DNA of 36,458 nt, taken from contig DKPB01000014.1 in the NCBI GenBank assembly GCA_002471015.1, positions 1-36,458 of the forward strand, written 5' to 3'. Made by a program: the position numbers and the translations under genes. Of the stretch, positions 1-6,326 are shown piece after piece. The notes below the pieces were generated by a model. It made no database searches and was not told the DNA's origin. It saw only the letters and a list, made by a program, of their open reading frames with translations. How positions within the stretch are numbered: the stretch's first letter is position 1; every line of letters begins with the position of its first letter. The DNA is from Stenotrophomonas sp. UBA7346 (GTDB lineage: Bacteria; Pseudomonadota; Gammaproteobacteria; Xanthomonadales; Xanthomonadaceae).

Positions 1-30
1 GACAGGGGTTTCCTTACGGAATTGTTAGGC
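1..30 (-). repeat. Partial attC site (start of the site of the first cassette)
   Basis: On the minus strand the end of the first cassette gene runs into GCCTAAC (24-30), which fits the R'' box consensus RYYYAAC, followed by AATTCCG. The TAA stop codon of the gene lies inside this box, as is usual in integron cassettes. The hairpin and the second half of the site lie outside the window, so the call rests on one box and on the better attC downstream. Confidence 0.6.
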
Positions 31-432
31 GAAATCCTCGCGCCGCTCGTCCGCCGTAACGCGCTGAACGCTATAGGGCTCGATCTGGATCGGCCATAGA
101 CCGTGTGGTCCGAAGCCGCCTCGCCCCAGCCCAGCGAACGATGGTAACGATGCAATGGTGCGCACGAAACCTTGGATGCGAACACGTTTGCCCTCCCAGC
201 GTGTTAAAGCAATTGAGTTTGGTTGAAGGGAGCCGCTGCCAAAGCCGACCCATACTGCGGCTTGGTAAGGCTCATTGGATCCATCTGCGACCGCTAGCCT
301 CTCGGCCTTTGGGTAGTGGAGCAACTGGTAGCCTTCTGGCTGTGATTGCAAAATGCCCTCGATGGTCATCGCTCGATCCTCAGCCTCAGCGAGCTGACCA
401 AGAACCTGATTGACCGAGCAATATCTCTGCAT
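25..432 (-). CDS. Integron cassette gene, small protein of unknown function
   Basis: This 135-residue protein is not recognised as a named family. The ATG at 432 lies only a few bases inside the cassette (TTAGGCGATATG on the minus strand), so it has no normal ribosome binding site of its own, which is common for cassette genes. A longer frame upstream to 627 runs through the IS and attC and is artificial. The C-terminal half (KRVRIQGFVRT ... GHFG-like FGPHGLWPIQIEP) alternates beta-strand-like segments and resembles small OB-fold-like proteins, but that is a guess. No signal peptide or membrane segment is visible. The stop codon lies inside the attC R'' box, which supports cassette identity. 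Confidence 0.7.
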   Translation of the reverse strand: MQRYCSVNQVLGQLAEAEDRAMTIEGILQSQPEGYQLLHYPKAERLAVADGSNEPYQAAVWVGFGSGSLQPNSIALTRWEGKRVRIQGFVRTIASLPSFAGLGRGGFGPHGLWPIQIEPYSVQRVTADERREDFA

Positions 433-435
433 ATC

Positions 436-489
436 GCCTAACTCCGGAATTAAGCCGACCCGCGAAGCGGGTGGGAGTTCCTTCGAAAA
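436..489 (-). repeat. attC site, R'/L' half, cut off by the IS3 element
   Basis: On the minus strand this half ends with L' CGGCTTAATTCCGG and R' GTTAGGC (436-442). Its inner arm AGTTCCTTCG (476-485, plus strand) is the exact reverse complement of CGAAGGAACT at 1709-1718 on the other side of the IS. Joining 489 to 1708 restores a full attC hairpin with loop AAAAG. Confidence 0.85.
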
Positions 490-505
490 AGTGGACACCT
501 GTTGG

Positions 506-1315
506 TCAATGGCAGGTGTGCTCGAATTCCACGGGTGTTTTATACCCCAGTGCGGAGTGTAGGCGCTGGTTATTGTAGAAATCCACATAGCTGCGGATGG
601 CTGCCAGTAGGGACCGGTCGGTTTCAAATGTGCGTTGGTGATAGAAGTCGGCCTTCATGGACTTATTCCAAGATTCCATATGTGCATTGTCGGTCATGCG
701 CCGAGGTCGATTGGCGGACTGCAGCAGGTCAGCGTGCTGCAATTGCTGTCTGAATTCGCTGCCCAGGAACTCGATGCCGCGATCACTGTGAAAGATGGCT
801 CCTGGCTTGGGTCGGCGGGTGCGCAGGGCAGAAGCCAGTGCGCGCTTGGTCAGCGCCAAGGTACGGTCCTTTCCAAGCGACCAGCCGAGCAAACGTCTGG
901 AGCAGCGGTCCATCACTGTGGCCAAGTAGCGCCATTGGCCCGCGACCTTCAAATAGGTGACATCGCCGACCCACACTCGGTCTGGCTTTGTGTTGTCTAC
1001 CAGATGGGCATGGCTCCCTATGCTGGCCAGGAATCGCTTGAGCCCGGGGCGTTGCTTGTACACGCTTGCCGAACGCGCAGATATGCCTTCCAGACACATC
1101 AATCGCTCAACGCGGCGACGCCCGATGATCTCACCAGTTCGCTTCAGTGCAGCGTGTACACGTGGGCTGCCATAGGTGTATCGGCTTTGTGCATGCACGT
1201 TACGGATGCGCTCGATAAGAAGGCCGTCTTCAAGCACGCGTGCGCTTGGTGGCCGACGCAGCCAGGCATAGAAGCCGGCTGTGCTGACGTCGAACAACTG
1301 ACACATCGCTTTCAC
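506..1315 (-). CDS. IS3-family transposase OrfB (DDE integrase domain)
   Basis: This is the catalytic part of the transposase. As an independent frame it is 269 residues from a GTG at 1315 that overlaps the orfA stop. More probably it is made as an OrfAB fusion by -1 frameshifting upstream: the fused frame reads on through HHKEVCPVKAMCQLFDVS, the usual IS3 junction. The rve integrase domain has the DDE triad with the family spacing: Asp118 (VGDVTY), Asp178 (HSDRG) and Glu214 (MESWNKSMK), with 35 residues between the last two and Lys221 seven after the Glu. The C-terminus has the usual YNNQRLHSALGYKTP. No disruption is seen, so it should be active if orfA is expressed. Confidence 0.93.
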   Translation of the reverse strand: MKAMCQLFDVSTAGFYAWLRRPPSARVLEDGLLIERIRNVHAQSRYTYGSPRVHAALKRTGEIIGRRRVERLMCLEGISARSASVYKQRPGLKRFLASIGSHAHLVDNTKPDRVWVGDVTYLKVAGQWRYLATVMDRCSRRLLGWSLGKDRTLALTKRALASALRTRRPKPGAIFHSDRGIEFLGSEFRQQLQHADLLQSANRPRRMTDNAHMESWNKSMKADFYHQRTFETDRSLLAAIRSYVDFYNNQRLHSALGYKTPVEFEHTCH

Positions 1316-1668
1316 CGGACAGACTTCTTTATGATGGGCGATGAAGGAGAAGACATCGCTTTTTGTTTTGAAGTGAATGCGATGGCTTTTTTTAAAATGT
1401 CATGCTCAAGCTGCAGGCGTTCGTACCTGCGCTTCACCTCGCGCAACTCCTTGAGCTCGGCACTGATGGCTTGGTCCAATTCGACACCCTTGGTCACGAT
1501 GATTCCTTCGCGGGCAAGCTTTCGCCAACGAGACAACATGAAAGGATGGATGTAAAGGGATTGGGCAACATCGGCCACCGAAACGCCCGGGAGTTCGCTC
1601 AAGCGTACGGCGGTTGCCTTGAAATGATCGGTATAGCGGTAGGTGCTTCTGGGGCCAGGGCGGGGCAT
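1312..1668 (-). CDS. IS3-family transposase OrfA (HTH, coiled coil)
   Basis: The 118-residue OrfA binds the terminal repeats. Residues 12-50 form the HTH_Tnp domain (FKATAVRLSELPGVSVADVA, then LSRWRKLAREG). Residues 65-95 form a leucine-zipper coiled coil (LDQAISAELKELREVKRRYE, then RLQLEHDILKKAIA). The minus strand holds A_AAA_AAA_G at 1387-1393, in frame over Lys-Lys of LKKAIAF. This is a classic -1 slippery heptamer and would produce the OrfAB transposase. Start ATG at 1668 lies close to the right inverted repeat, as expected. Confidence 0.92.
   Translation of the reverse strand: MPRPGPRSTYRYTDHFKATAVRLSELPGVSVADVAQSLYIHPFMLSRWRKLAREGIIVTKGVELDQAISAELKELREVKRRYERLQLEHDILKKAIAFTSKQKAMSSPSSPIIKKSVR
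1387..1393 (-). promoter_or_regulatory. Programmed -1 frameshift site in the IS3 transposase
   Basis: The minus strand reads TTA AAA AAA GCC in the orfA frame, so a run of seven A allows slippage by one base into the orfB frame. This is the standard IS3-family device for making OrfAB. Confidence 0.8.
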
Positions 1669-1704
1669 TGGGATACTCCTGATCGTTAGGTCAGGGTGTC
1701 CACT

Positions 1705-1747
1705 AAAGCGAAGGAACTACCGCTTCGGCTTGAATGAATTGTTAGAT
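1705..1747 (-). repeat. attC site, R''/L'' half, on the other side of the IS3 element
   Basis: Read on the minus strand from the TPR gene, ATCTAAC (R'', 1741-1747) is followed by AATTCAT and TCAAGCCG (L''), then by the arm AGTTCCTTCG (1709-1718). These boxes pair with those at 436-489. The TGA stop of the TPR gene touches the R'' box. Confidence 0.85.
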
Positions 1748-2190
1748 CACCACACGGCAGAAGTGGGTGGCGAGATTTTGCTTTTTAGGAAGTCGAAGTA
1801 CTTTGGATCGTCTTGGCCAAAGATATCGGCACCCTCGAGTGCATAGGCTCTGGTAAGTTGCTCAATGGCCTCAGGAAGGTTGCCACGCTCAAACTCACAT
1901 TGGCCGAGCCGCAGGTGCACAAACGGATTGCCGAGGCCCTCGGGGCAGTGCAATGCAAAGGAGAATGCGTCCGCGCCGGACTTGAAATAGCCGCCGAGAA
2001 AGCATGCGTCTCCAATTGCAGCCAACAGCCAAGTGCTAGCTTGCCAGTTGGCCTTTGGCTCTGGGACCAGCTTCCAAGCCTCGTTATAGCGGGTGACCGC
2101 CTCATCAAATCGCTGTTTCTGGGCGAGTAAGTCTCCCTCAGCTGTCAAGGTGCGGATCTTCTCGTGCACGACGTGCGGGAGTTCTTCCAT
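1747..2190 (-). CDS. Integron cassette gene, tetratricopeptide-repeat protein
   Basis: This 147-residue cytosolic protein appears to consist of about three TPR-like helical hairpins: residues 16-48 (AEGDLLAQKQRFDEAVTRYN), 53-83 (LLAAIGDACFLGGYFKSGAD) and 90-121 (FVHLRLGQCEFERGNLPEAI). TPR units mediate protein-protein contacts, and no catalytic motif is seen. The gene fills a cassette: its TGA abuts the attC R'' box at 1741-1747, and upstream the minus strand has GTTAGGC at 2214-2220 followed by GTTAGATC just before the ATG. Similar small TPR proteins are common among cassette genes, but the function is unknown. It may take part in stress, toxin-antitoxin or phage-related functions as many cassettes do; nothing in the sequence decides. 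Confidence 0.8.
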   Translation of the reverse strand: MEELPHVVHEKIRTLTAEGDLLAQKQRFDEAVTRYNEAWKLVPEPKANWQASTWLLAAIGDACFLGGYFKSGADAFSFALHCPEGLGNPFVHLRLGQCEFERGNLPEAIEQLTRAYALEGADIFGQDDPKYFDFLKSKISPPTSAVW

Positions 2191-2213
2191 AGTGATCTAA
2201 CTCGTATTGGACC

Positions 2214-2285
2214 GCCTAACAGCGGTGTAGCGCGGAGTATCCCGCGTTTTTTCCCTGCGTGGAACAGGGCAAATTCCCCCGCTGT
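2214..2285 (-). repeat. Degenerate attC or attI-like recombination site at the array edge
   Basis: The minus strand has GTTAGGC at 2214-2220, the expected crossover box upstream of the TPR cassette. It closes a long stem: ACAGCGG (2219-2225) pairs with CCGCTGT (2279-2285). Inside are two smaller hairpins, CGCGG...CCGCG (2231-2246, followed by T6 on the plus strand) and CCCTGC...GGG (2253-2269). A second core box (RYYYAAC) is missing on the far side, so it may be a decayed attC or an attI. Confidence 0.4.
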
Positions 2286-2476
2286 ATCAAATGTTTGCGT
2301 TCGAATGCTCGGCGTTCTACACAGGGGTCTCGGCCTGCAATAGCCGCCAGCTAGCAGTCATAACAGGTAGCGACCGCTTTGTTGCGGTGTAACAAACTGC
2401 GGAAGGCCGTGGTGGTGGCATGCATAGGCGACTCCTGTGCCTTTCCTTAAGTACCCAGGCCAGGGCAAACGCCGCT
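2286..2476. other. Non-coding stretch between cassette array and LysR gene
   Basis: No convincing gene is seen here. The minus strand carries GTTATGACTG (2355-2364) about 140 bases before the GTTAGGC box; a similar word occurs in attI1 of class 1 integrons, which could be chance. An integron integrase gene would be expected to start here on the plus strand but is absent. Confidence 0.4.
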
Positions 2477-3400
2477 TCACTCCACCTGTCGCACCTGCGC
2501 CTGCTCGGCCGCATTCCGCAGCGCCTGTAGAAACCTTGCCAAGGGCGCGCTTTGCGGCTCGCCGTCGCGGGTGTAAACCATTACCGGCCGTTGCCACGCA
2601 AACCCCGGTGCATCCAGCTTCACCCAATGGCCGGCAAGCAACTCGGCCTGCGCCAAACGGCTGGGCAGCAACGTGAGATAGCCGCCGTCGCGGATCATCG
2701 CGCGCATGAATTCCGGCGAGCCGCTTTCCATCGTGTTGAGTGGTGGTTCAAGGCCGGCTTCGTGGAAGCGTTGCCGGAACGCGGCCTCCACTGCGCCCAG
2801 GCGCCGTCCGAATATCCAGGCCTGCTCGAGCAACTGTGCCGGCGTGATATCGCGTTGCCGCGCCAGCGGGTGGCGCACGCTGGCGAGCACACGGTATTCA
2901 TCGTGCATCAGCACGTCACTCTTGATGCGCGGGTCCGGGTCGCCGTCGCCGAAGGTGTGCAGGGTGACCACCGCGTCCAGCTCGCGCGCCAGCAGGTTGG
3001 GCAGCAGCTCGGGCAGGATGCCGCCGCTGACGTGGATGCCGATCTTCGGCCAGTGCCGGCGCAGCGCCAGCACCGCTGGCGCGACCAGCGAGCCGGCGGT
3101 GCTGGGGCCGGTGCCAATGCGCACTTGTCCCTCAGCGCCGGTCTGCAGCTCCTGCAGGCGGTCCTCGAAGCGGCGTACCGCGTCGTGGGCGGGCTGGGCG
3201 TGCTCCATCAGCAGGCGGCCCACGTCGGTGAGCCGCGCTTCGCGGCTGCCGCGCTCGAACAGGCGCGCGCCCAGTTGCTGCTCCAGCGCCTGGATGCCCT
3301 TGCTCAGGGCCTGCTGGGTGCGGCCGGTGGCCGCGGCGGCGCGGGTGAAACTGCCGTGTTCAACCACGGACAGGAAGTAGCGGAGCTGGCGTAGATCCAT
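2477..3400 (-). CDS. LysR-family transcriptional regulator
   Basis: This 307-residue LTTR probably controls the divergent flavoprotein gene at 3511. The N-terminal winged HTH spans residues 1-60 (MDLRQLRYFLSVVEHGSFTR, AAAATGRTQQALSKGIQALE, LGARLFERG), followed by a linker helix and a periplasmic-binding-protein-like effector domain (about 90-300, starting GQVRIGTGPS). The ATG at 3400 is chosen because MDLRQLRYF is the canonical LTTR start; an upstream in-frame ATG at 3472 would run through the shared promoter. Only 110 bp separate it from the flavoprotein start, and a 15-bp palindrome lies in between. The effector is unknown, presumably the substrate of the flavoprotein or a related organic acid. 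Confidence 0.92.
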   Translation of the reverse strand: MDLRQLRYFLSVVEHGSFTRAAAATGRTQQALSKGIQALEQQLGARLFERGSREARLTDVGRLLMEHAQPAHDAVRRFEDRLQELQTGAEGQVRIGTGPSTAGSLVAPAVLALRRHWPKIGIHVSGGILPELLPNLLARELDAVVTLHTFGDGDPDPRIKSDVLMHDEYRVLASVRHPLARQRDITPAQLLEQAWIFGRRLGAVEAAFRQRFHEAGLEPPLNTMESGSPEFMRAMIRDGGYLTLLPSRLAQAELLAGHWVKLDAPGFAWQRPVMVYTRDGEPQSAPLARFLQALRNAAEQAQVRQVE

Positions 3401-3415
3401 GGTGGGTGCACTGTA

Positions 3416-3430
3416 ACAACCAATGGTTGT
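3416..3430. promoter_or_regulatory. Putative LysR operator in the divergent promoter region
   Basis: ACAACCAATGGTTGT is a perfect palindrome around a central A and contains a T-N11-A LTTR box. It lies between the LysR start (3400) and the flavoprotein start (3511). A related ATTGGTTGG follows at 3444-3452. Position and symmetry suit an autoregulatory and activation site. Confidence 0.5.
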
Positions 3431-3510
3431 GGATCGTACGCGAATTGGTTGGCGGTTGCCGGGGCAGGGCACTGATAGTCGGGCTATCGCAATCTCCCGG
3501 GAGGGGAACC

Positions 3511-5022
3511 ATGGCCAGTCGCAACGCCGTCAAACAGTGGGACCAGCAGTACGACCTCGTCATCGCCGGCTTTGGCCTGGCCGCCATGTGCGCCGCCATC
3601 GAGGCGCATGACCTGGACCCGAACCTGTCCATCCTCATCCTGGAAAAGGCCAACCAGGCCGAGACCGGCGGCAACAGCCGGGTGGCCGGGCAATCGTTGC
3701 TGATCACCAAGAACGCCAAGGTGCTGGCCGAGTACCAGCGCAAGATGAGCGTGGCCAACCCGATCCCGGAAGACATGCTGGTGCCGTGGTCGGAGGCGAT
3801 GGAAGCGCTGGAGCCGTGGATCCAGGAGCGCGCCGCCCAGGCCGGTGCGCAGTTCATCCATGGCACCGGCTTCTCCGAGCGCGATGCGGTGCTGGAGTTC
3901 CCGGAGTTCGGTGCGCGCGAGGCTGTGCATTGCACGGCCACCATCCTGCCGATTCCCTCGGGCGTGTACCTGGCCTTCCGCGAGAACATCCGCCTGCGTC
4001 CGCGCATCCAGATCGCCTACGAGTCGCCGCTCAAGGACCTGGTGCAGGACCCTGACACGCTGGAAGTGTTTGGTGTCATTGCCGAGCAGAACGGCCAGCG
4101 CGTGGCCATTCGTGCCAACAAGGGCGTGGTGATGGCCACCGGCGGCTTTGAAGCCAACCTGGACATGCAGCGCAATTACTTCGGCCTGGCCAACCCGGCA
4201 CCGCTGGGCACGCCGCACAACACCGGCGACGGCATCAAGATCTTGCAGAAGGCCGGCGCCGATCTGTGGCATATGCGCAACCAGGGCCAGTCGGGCGGCA
4301 TCTGGCCGGGCTTCAAACCGGAGGGCTTCGTCAACGGCTTCCTGCGCAATTTCTTCTGGCAGAGCTTCAGCTGGATCGAGGTGGATGCGAACACCGAGCG
4401 CTTCTACAACGAAACCGCCGAGCTGCAGCTCACCCATTACAAGGAAAAGAAGCACGGCCATTGGGTGGACACCCCGCACTATCGTGCGCAGCCGGTGCAC
4501 ATGATCTTTGATGCCATCACCTGCCAGTACAACAAGCTGGTGGTGGAAGTGATGAGCTGGAACCCGGTGGTGCGCGGCTACAAATGGTCCGATGACAACT
4601 CGGCGGAAATCGAGAAGGGCTGGATCCAGCAGGCCGACACGCTTGAAGAGCTGGCAGTGAAGATCAACCGTGATCCGGCCAAGCTGCGCGCGGAAGTGGA
4701 GCGCTACAACGCGGCCTGTGCGGCCAAGCACGATGCTGATTTTGGCCGCAACCCGGACACCTTGTTCCCGATTGCGCAGGCGCCGTTCTACGGCGTGCGT
4801 GTTGACCCGGTGATCGTCTGCACTGGCGGTGGTGCGCGCCGCAACATCAAGTCCGAGGTGCTGGACCACGACGGCAAGCACATCCCGCGCCTGTACGAAG
4901 CCGGTGAGATGGGGTCGATGTTCTCGGACCTGTACCAGAACGGCTCGTACCTGACCGAAGCGATGATCTCCGGCCGCGCGGCAGGCCGTGAAATCGTTGG
5001 TCTTGGCAACTGGGAGGGCTGA
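3511..5022 (+). CDS. FAD-dependent oxidoreductase, fumarate reductase/TcuA/KstD-like flavoprotein
   Basis: The 503-residue protein belongs to the FAD_binding_2 group (fumarate reductase flavoprotein, 3-ketosteroid dehydrogenase, tricarballylate dehydrogenase TcuA). The dinucleotide-binding fold is at residues 15-50 (DLVIAGFGLAAMCAAIEAHD; acidic Glu45 in ILILEK), followed by GGNSRVAGQ (53-61), the inner VVMATGGFEAN motif and a C-terminal FAD cap motif (YQNGSYLTEAMISGRAAGRE). No signal peptide or heme motif is present, so it is a soluble dehydrogenase or reductase. ATG 3511 has a strong site (GGGAGGGG) eight bases upstream; an earlier in-frame ATG at 3406 lies in the regulatory region. It is followed two bases later by a small gene, which makes a two-gene operon. 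The family catalyses desaturation or reduction next to a carboxylate or keto group; TcuA-like is the closest feel, but the substrate is not determined. Confidence 0.88.
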   Translation: MASRNAVKQWDQQYDLVIAGFGLAAMCAAIEAHDLDPNLSILILEKANQAETGGNSRVAGQSLLITKNAKVLAEYQRKMSVANPIPEDMLVPWSEAMEALEPWIQERAAQAGAQFIHGTGFSERDAVLEFPEFGAREAVHCTATILPIPSGVYLAFRENIRLRPRIQIAYESPLKDLVQDPDTLEVFGVIAEQNGQRVAIRANKGVVMATGGFEANLDMQRNYFGLANPAPLGTPHNTGDGIKILQKAGADLWHMRNQGQSGGIWPGFKPEGFVNGFLRNFFWQSFSWIEVDANTERFYNETAELQLTHYKEKKHGHWVDTPHYRAQPVHMIFDAITCQYNKLVVEVMSWNPVVRGYKWSDDNSAEIEKGWIQQADTLEELAVKINRDPAKLRAEVERYNAACAAKHDADFGRNPDTLFPIAQAPFYGVRVDPVIVCTGGGARRNIKSEVLDHDGKHIPRLYEAGEMGSMFSDLYQNGSYLTEAMISGRAAGREIVGLGNWEG

Positions 5023-5024
5023 GC

Positions 5025-5216
5025 ATGAAGGTTGCTACCCCCGCGATGAAGCTGGACGTGCGCATCAACGACGTCAAGGCCGAGGATGGCCTGCTGGTGA
5101 TGGACGGTGTTGCCGGCATGCTGCCGTGCAAGACCAGCCTGACGCCGGCGGAGTTCCGCCAGATGATGAAGCTGGCATTGCGGCCCAGCGTGTTGGCGCT
5201 GCTGTTCAAGAAGTAA
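5025..5216 (+). CDS. Small conserved-looking protein downstream of the flavoprotein
   Basis: This 63-residue protein starts two bases after the flavoprotein stop (TGAGCATG), so it is almost surely co-translated. It contains one Cys (MLPCKTSLTPAEF) and an amphipathic C-terminal helix (FRQMMKLALRPSVLALLFKK). It has no signal peptide. Codon use resembles that of the neighbouring genes, which supports it as real. I do not recognise a family. A role as a small partner or chaperone of the flavoenzyme is an inference from position only. Confidence 0.7.
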   Translation: MKVATPAMKLDVRINDVKAEDGLLVMDGVAGMLPCKTSLTPAEFRQMMKLALRPSVLALLFKK

Positions 5217-5569
5217 GCGCGGCAGCGCCACGCAGCGCTGTTGCATGAAGGGCTGCCTGAAACCTTGCTTGAAGCCCCTCTCCCACCGGGAGAGGGGTTG
5301 GGGAGAGGGTGAGGTGCGCAGCACCGTCTCGAAGCCTTGCCTGAAGCCCCTCTCCTACCGGGAGAGGAGTTGGGGAGAGGGTGAGGTGCAGCACCGTGCT
5401 GTTCTGCCCGAAGGCGGCATTGCACAAACCAGGGCGCAACAGCCCCTGATTCACCCGGTCGCCATACACGCCAGGGGCCATGCGGTTCCCCGCAAGTGGA
5501 CAAGCACAGGCGCAAGCTGCCTCAGGGCAGAGGCGAAAGCCAGAATCGACGCCGGCCCCAATCCAGCCG
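5217..5569. repeat. Gene-free stretch with two tandem hairpin/G-rich repeats
   Basis: Two copies (about 5262-5333 and 5334-5405, period 72) read GAAGCCCCTCTCC-CACCGG-GAGAGGGG-TTGGGGAGAGGGTGAGG. Each copy forms a CCCCTCTCC/GGAGAGGGG hairpin and continues into four G-runs. The rest (5406-5569) shows no gene or clear signal; it separates the convergent flavoprotein operon and GntR gene. Confidence 0.75.
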
Positions 5570-6310
5570 TTATCGATGGTTGCGCGACAGCACCATCGAG
5601 TACGCAAAACGTCCTGGCGGGTGCAGGCTGATGGCCACCAGCAGCAGGCGACCGTTGGTGTCGCGGTAGCGGCGCTGCACGCGCATCGCCGGCTCGCTCT
5701 TCTTGATGTCCAGCAGCTTGGCATCGGCCGCGTCGAACGAGGCGGCATCAAATACCTGCTCCACGCGCGACAGCCGGGTTGGGTCGAGGAACCTGGCCAG
5801 TGCACGCGCCGCGCCGCTGACTTCCAGCAGCTTGTCGGCAGGTACGCCGCTGCGCACCGGTATCAGCATCTCGGTCACCGCGATCGGCTCGCGGGTCTGC
5901 TCTTCCAGGCGCAGGCAGTGCAGGCGCAGGTAGTCCTTGCCTTCGTGCATGTCCAGGCGCTGCGCCATCGCCGCGTCGGCATGCAGCCGATCGGCCTGCA
6001 GGACCTTCAGGCGGGTGGTGTTGCCGTACTGCATCAGCAGGTCGACGGTGTCGATCTCGTGTTCATAGCGCATGGCCGCGCTCTGTGCGATCACGCGGGT
6101 ACCTGCACCTGGCCGACGCTGTACCAGACCAGCACTGATCAGCTGCGCCAGCGCCGCGCGCGCGGTATGGCGGCTGACGCTGAAACGCTCGCACAATTCC
6201 AGCTCGGTGGGCAGCAGGGTACCGACGGCATATTCGCCTTTCTCGATCGCCGTCTGCAGCAGGTCACCCAGTTCGGCATAGCGGGGCTTGCTGCGTCGCG
6301 TACCTGTCAT
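5570..6310 (-). CDS. GntR/HutC-family transcriptional regulator with UTRA domain
   Basis: The 246-residue regulator has an N-terminal GntR winged HTH (about residues 8-75; AIEKGEYAVGTLLPTELELC, ERFSVSRHTARAALAQLISA, GLVQRRPGAGT) and a C-terminal UTRA ligand domain (about 95-240, ending SEPAMRVQRRY ... GRLLLVAISLHP). ATG 6310 is preceded by AAGGA on the minus strand and is preferred over the upstream in-frame ATG at 6397, which would lie inside the CoA-hydrolase gene. It lies 16 bp behind that gene on the same strand, so the two form an operon. HutC-type regulators usually repress catabolic genes and are released by a pathway metabolite; this one most likely controls the divergent operons at 7571 and 7709. 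Confidence 0.9.
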   Translation of the reverse strand: MTGTRRSKPRYAELGDLLQTAIEKGEYAVGTLLPTELELCERFSVSRHTARAALAQLISAGLVQRRPGAGTRVIAQSAAMRYEHEIDTVDLLMQYGNTTRLKVLQADRLHADAAMAQRLDMHEGKDYLRLHCLRLEEQTREPIAVTEMLIPVRSGVPADKLLEVSGAARALARFLDPTRLSRVEQVFDAASFDAADAKLLDIKKSEPAMRVQRRYRDTNGRLLLVAISLHPPGRFAYSMVLSRNHR

Positions 6311-6318
6311 ATGTACAG
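6304..6318. promoter_or_regulatory. Possible GntR-type palindrome at the GntR start
   Basis: CTGTCATATGTACAG is an imperfect palindrome (CTGT...ACAG) that overlaps the GntR start codon. It shares TCATATG with the palindromes at 7601-7621. This may be an autoregulatory site or chance. Confidence 0.3.
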
Positions 6319-6326
6319 ATCCTTGT

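Larger units (their letters stand above)
490..1704 (-). mobile_element. IS3-family insertion sequence, 1215 bp
   Basis: The element carries the overlapping orfA and orfB of an IS3-family transposase on the minus strand. Its ends are the inverted repeats AGTGGACACC (490-499) and GGTGTCCACT (1695-1704), with further partial matching inwards. It is flanked by AAA at 487-489 and 1705-1707, a plausible 3-bp target duplication, although the run of A makes the exact border ambiguous by a base or two. The inverted repeats seem to reach further out (AGTTCCTTCG / CGAAGGAACT), but those bases belong to the arms of the attC hairpin and not to the IS. Both frames are intact, so the element looks complete. 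Confidence 0.85.

Noticed and set aside
476..1718. Long terminal inverted repeats of the IS (AGTTCCTTCG ... CGAAGGAACT)
   Set aside because: These bases are the two arms of the attC hairpin and not the IS; the true IS ends are AGTGGACACC and GGTGTCCACT with AAA on both sides.
5245..5631. Plus-strand frame through the 72-bp repeats
   Set aside because: Its sequence is mostly the translation of tandem intergenic repeats, with no ribosome site or domain.
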